64,000 bases of DNA, from the NCBI GenBank assembly GCA_014960805.1, contig CP063163.1, forward strand, positions 2,684,001 through 2,748,000, written 5' to 3'. Both the position numbers and the translations under genes were made by a program. Of the stretch, positions 63,249 through 64,000 are shown piece by piece. Within the stretch, counting starts at the first letter, position 1; each line of letters begins with the position of its first letter. The notes beneath the pieces were generated by a model. That model worked only from the letters and a program-made list of their open reading frames with translations, had not been told where the DNA came from and searched no databases. The stretch comes from Cytobacillus suaedae (GTDB taxonomy: Bacteria; Bacillota; Bacilli; Bacillales; Bacillaceae_L).

Positions 63249-64000
63249 TTAAGCAAAATAATTCTTTTCATGGTTGATTAGCCACTTCTTCCTTTCAAGG
63301 CCACCACCATACCCACCTAGACTACCATCAGCCTTTATTACTCTATGACATGGTACAACTATGGCTAATTGATTTGCCCCATTAGCATTTCCAATTGCCC
63401 TTACAGATTTAGTGTTGTTTAGCTTTATGCCAATATCTATATAACTAGTTGTGTGCCCTAGTTCAATTTGTTGCAGTTCATTCCATACGCTCTTTTGAAA
63501 AGAAGATCCTAATTGAAAAATAGGAATTTCGAATTTTTTAAGTTCCTTTGCAAAATAACCCTTTAATTCTTTTTCAATTTGCATTGAAATCTTTGTTATC
63601 CCAGGAATAATTGAAGCATTTAATCTTTTACGAATCATTTCAATTTCTTTCTCCAACCCTCGCCTGTCTACAAACTCTAGCAGATATAAGAATTCTTCAT
63701 CGACAAGACTTAGCATGGGACCTAATTTTGTGTTAATCCAATTTGCATATAAAATTTTAACTGCTTTAGATTTTGCAGGAGCTCTTCCCATTATTTTAGT
63801 AAATGCATCATGAAAACCACTAGGTGAGTCATACCCAACATCTAACTGAGCATTTATTATTTTTTCACCAGTCTTTATTGATTTTAAAGCAATCCCCATT
63901 CTTCTAGCTCTAGCATATTGAACAAATGTCATACCATAAATTTTCTTAAATTGTCTCCTTGCAGTCGCTGCATGAATTCCCAAAACTGAGAAATCTGAAT
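63249..64000 (-). CDS. Ada-type AraC regulator fused to O6-methylguanine-DNA methyltransferase (5' end off the right edge)
   Basis: The frame is open to the window edge, so the N-terminus is missing; a TTG at 63983 is only an internal codon. The visible 250 residues comprise the AraC helix-turn-helix (RRQFKKIYGMTFVQYARARR then VGYDSPSGFHDAF), followed by a linker and the methyltransferase domain with the acceptor cysteine in VVPCHRVI and the arginine-finger-like ASGN-type segment replaced by AIGNANG. It repairs O6-methylguanine and, as in Ada, may activate repair genes. The B. subtilis AdaA and AdaB functions appear fused here. Whether the N-terminal phosphotriester domain exists cannot be seen. 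Confidence 0.9.
   Translation of the reverse strand, partial: SDFSVLGIHAATARRQFKKIYGMTFVQYARARRMGIALKSIKTGEKIINAQLDVGYDSPSGFHDAFTKIMGRAPAKSKAVKILYANWINTKLGPMLSLVDEEFLYLLEFVDRRGLEKEIEMIRKRLNASIIPGITKISMQIEKELKGYFAKELKKFEIPIFQLGSSFQKSVWNELQQIELGHTTSYIDIGIKLNNTKSVRAIGNANGANQLAIVVPCHRVIKADGSLGGYGGGLERKKWLINHEKNYFA

Overview
The window is low-GC DNA from a spore-forming Bacillaceae (Bacillus sensu lato). The evidence is a CotF-type coat protein, Spo0M, a SleB/CwlJ-type hydrolase, two YheC/YheD coat-associated ATP-grasp proteins, bacillithiol genes (bshB2-yojF), and gene order shared with the B. subtilis yod region (yodJ-deoD-yodL ... yozD-yodN-yozE). Most genes lie on the minus strand. Strong Shine-Dalgarno sites and short hairpin/T-run terminators punctuate nearly every unit. 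Both edges cut genes: a ThDP enzyme at 1 and an Ada-type protein at 64000. I saw no tRNA, rRNA, prophage, transposase or CRISPR array.

Layout. 1-16 kb: ThDP enzyme, a tiny phospholipase-A2-like protein, an autoregulated TetR/MFS unit with two operators, two further MFS exporters, the yojN-yojO MoxR/VWA pair, oligoribonuclease NrnB, PepF, and argS behind an arginine T-box. 16-31 kb: NUDIX, MATE exporter, endonuclease IV, a methyltransferase/MurG/GNAT unit, a YdeP-type molybdoenzyme with a cre-like site, a phosphodiesterase, a TerC protein and bshB2-yojF. 31-41 kb: a 52-bp tandem array, an Fpg paralogue, a CopZ-like chaperone, a coat protein, an EcsC protein, then a five-gene operon (cytochrome-b-like membrane protein, NasC-like molybdenum subunit, four-cluster ferredoxin, Tat-exported Rieske protein, small membrane protein) behind a perfect FNR box. 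41-48 kb: yod-type genes interrupted by a 51-bp tandem array. 48-64 kb: katG with a PerR/Fur-like box, a divergent YheC/D pair, a long isocitrate dehydrogenase with a structured leader, the opuA glycine-betaine transporter with a GbsR-type regulator, and a stress cluster (AhpD-like, S51 peptidase, TmrB, Ada).

The most unusual feature is the AhpD-like gene at 61181-61717. Its reading frame is intact except for one TGA exactly where the second cysteine of the catalytic CxxC should be, and a small hairpin follows at SECIS-compatible spacing. It is a candidate CxxU selenoprotein; a nonsense mutation is the main alternative. Other items to follow up are the FNR-controlled molybdenum/Rieske/cytochrome-b operon, a family of four dispersed palindromic repeats (one lacking a 53-bp internal module, another lying between the T-box and argS), three tandem arrays with 21-, 51- and 52-bp periods, and several small genes of under 60 codons supported by Shine-Dalgarno sites and terminators.
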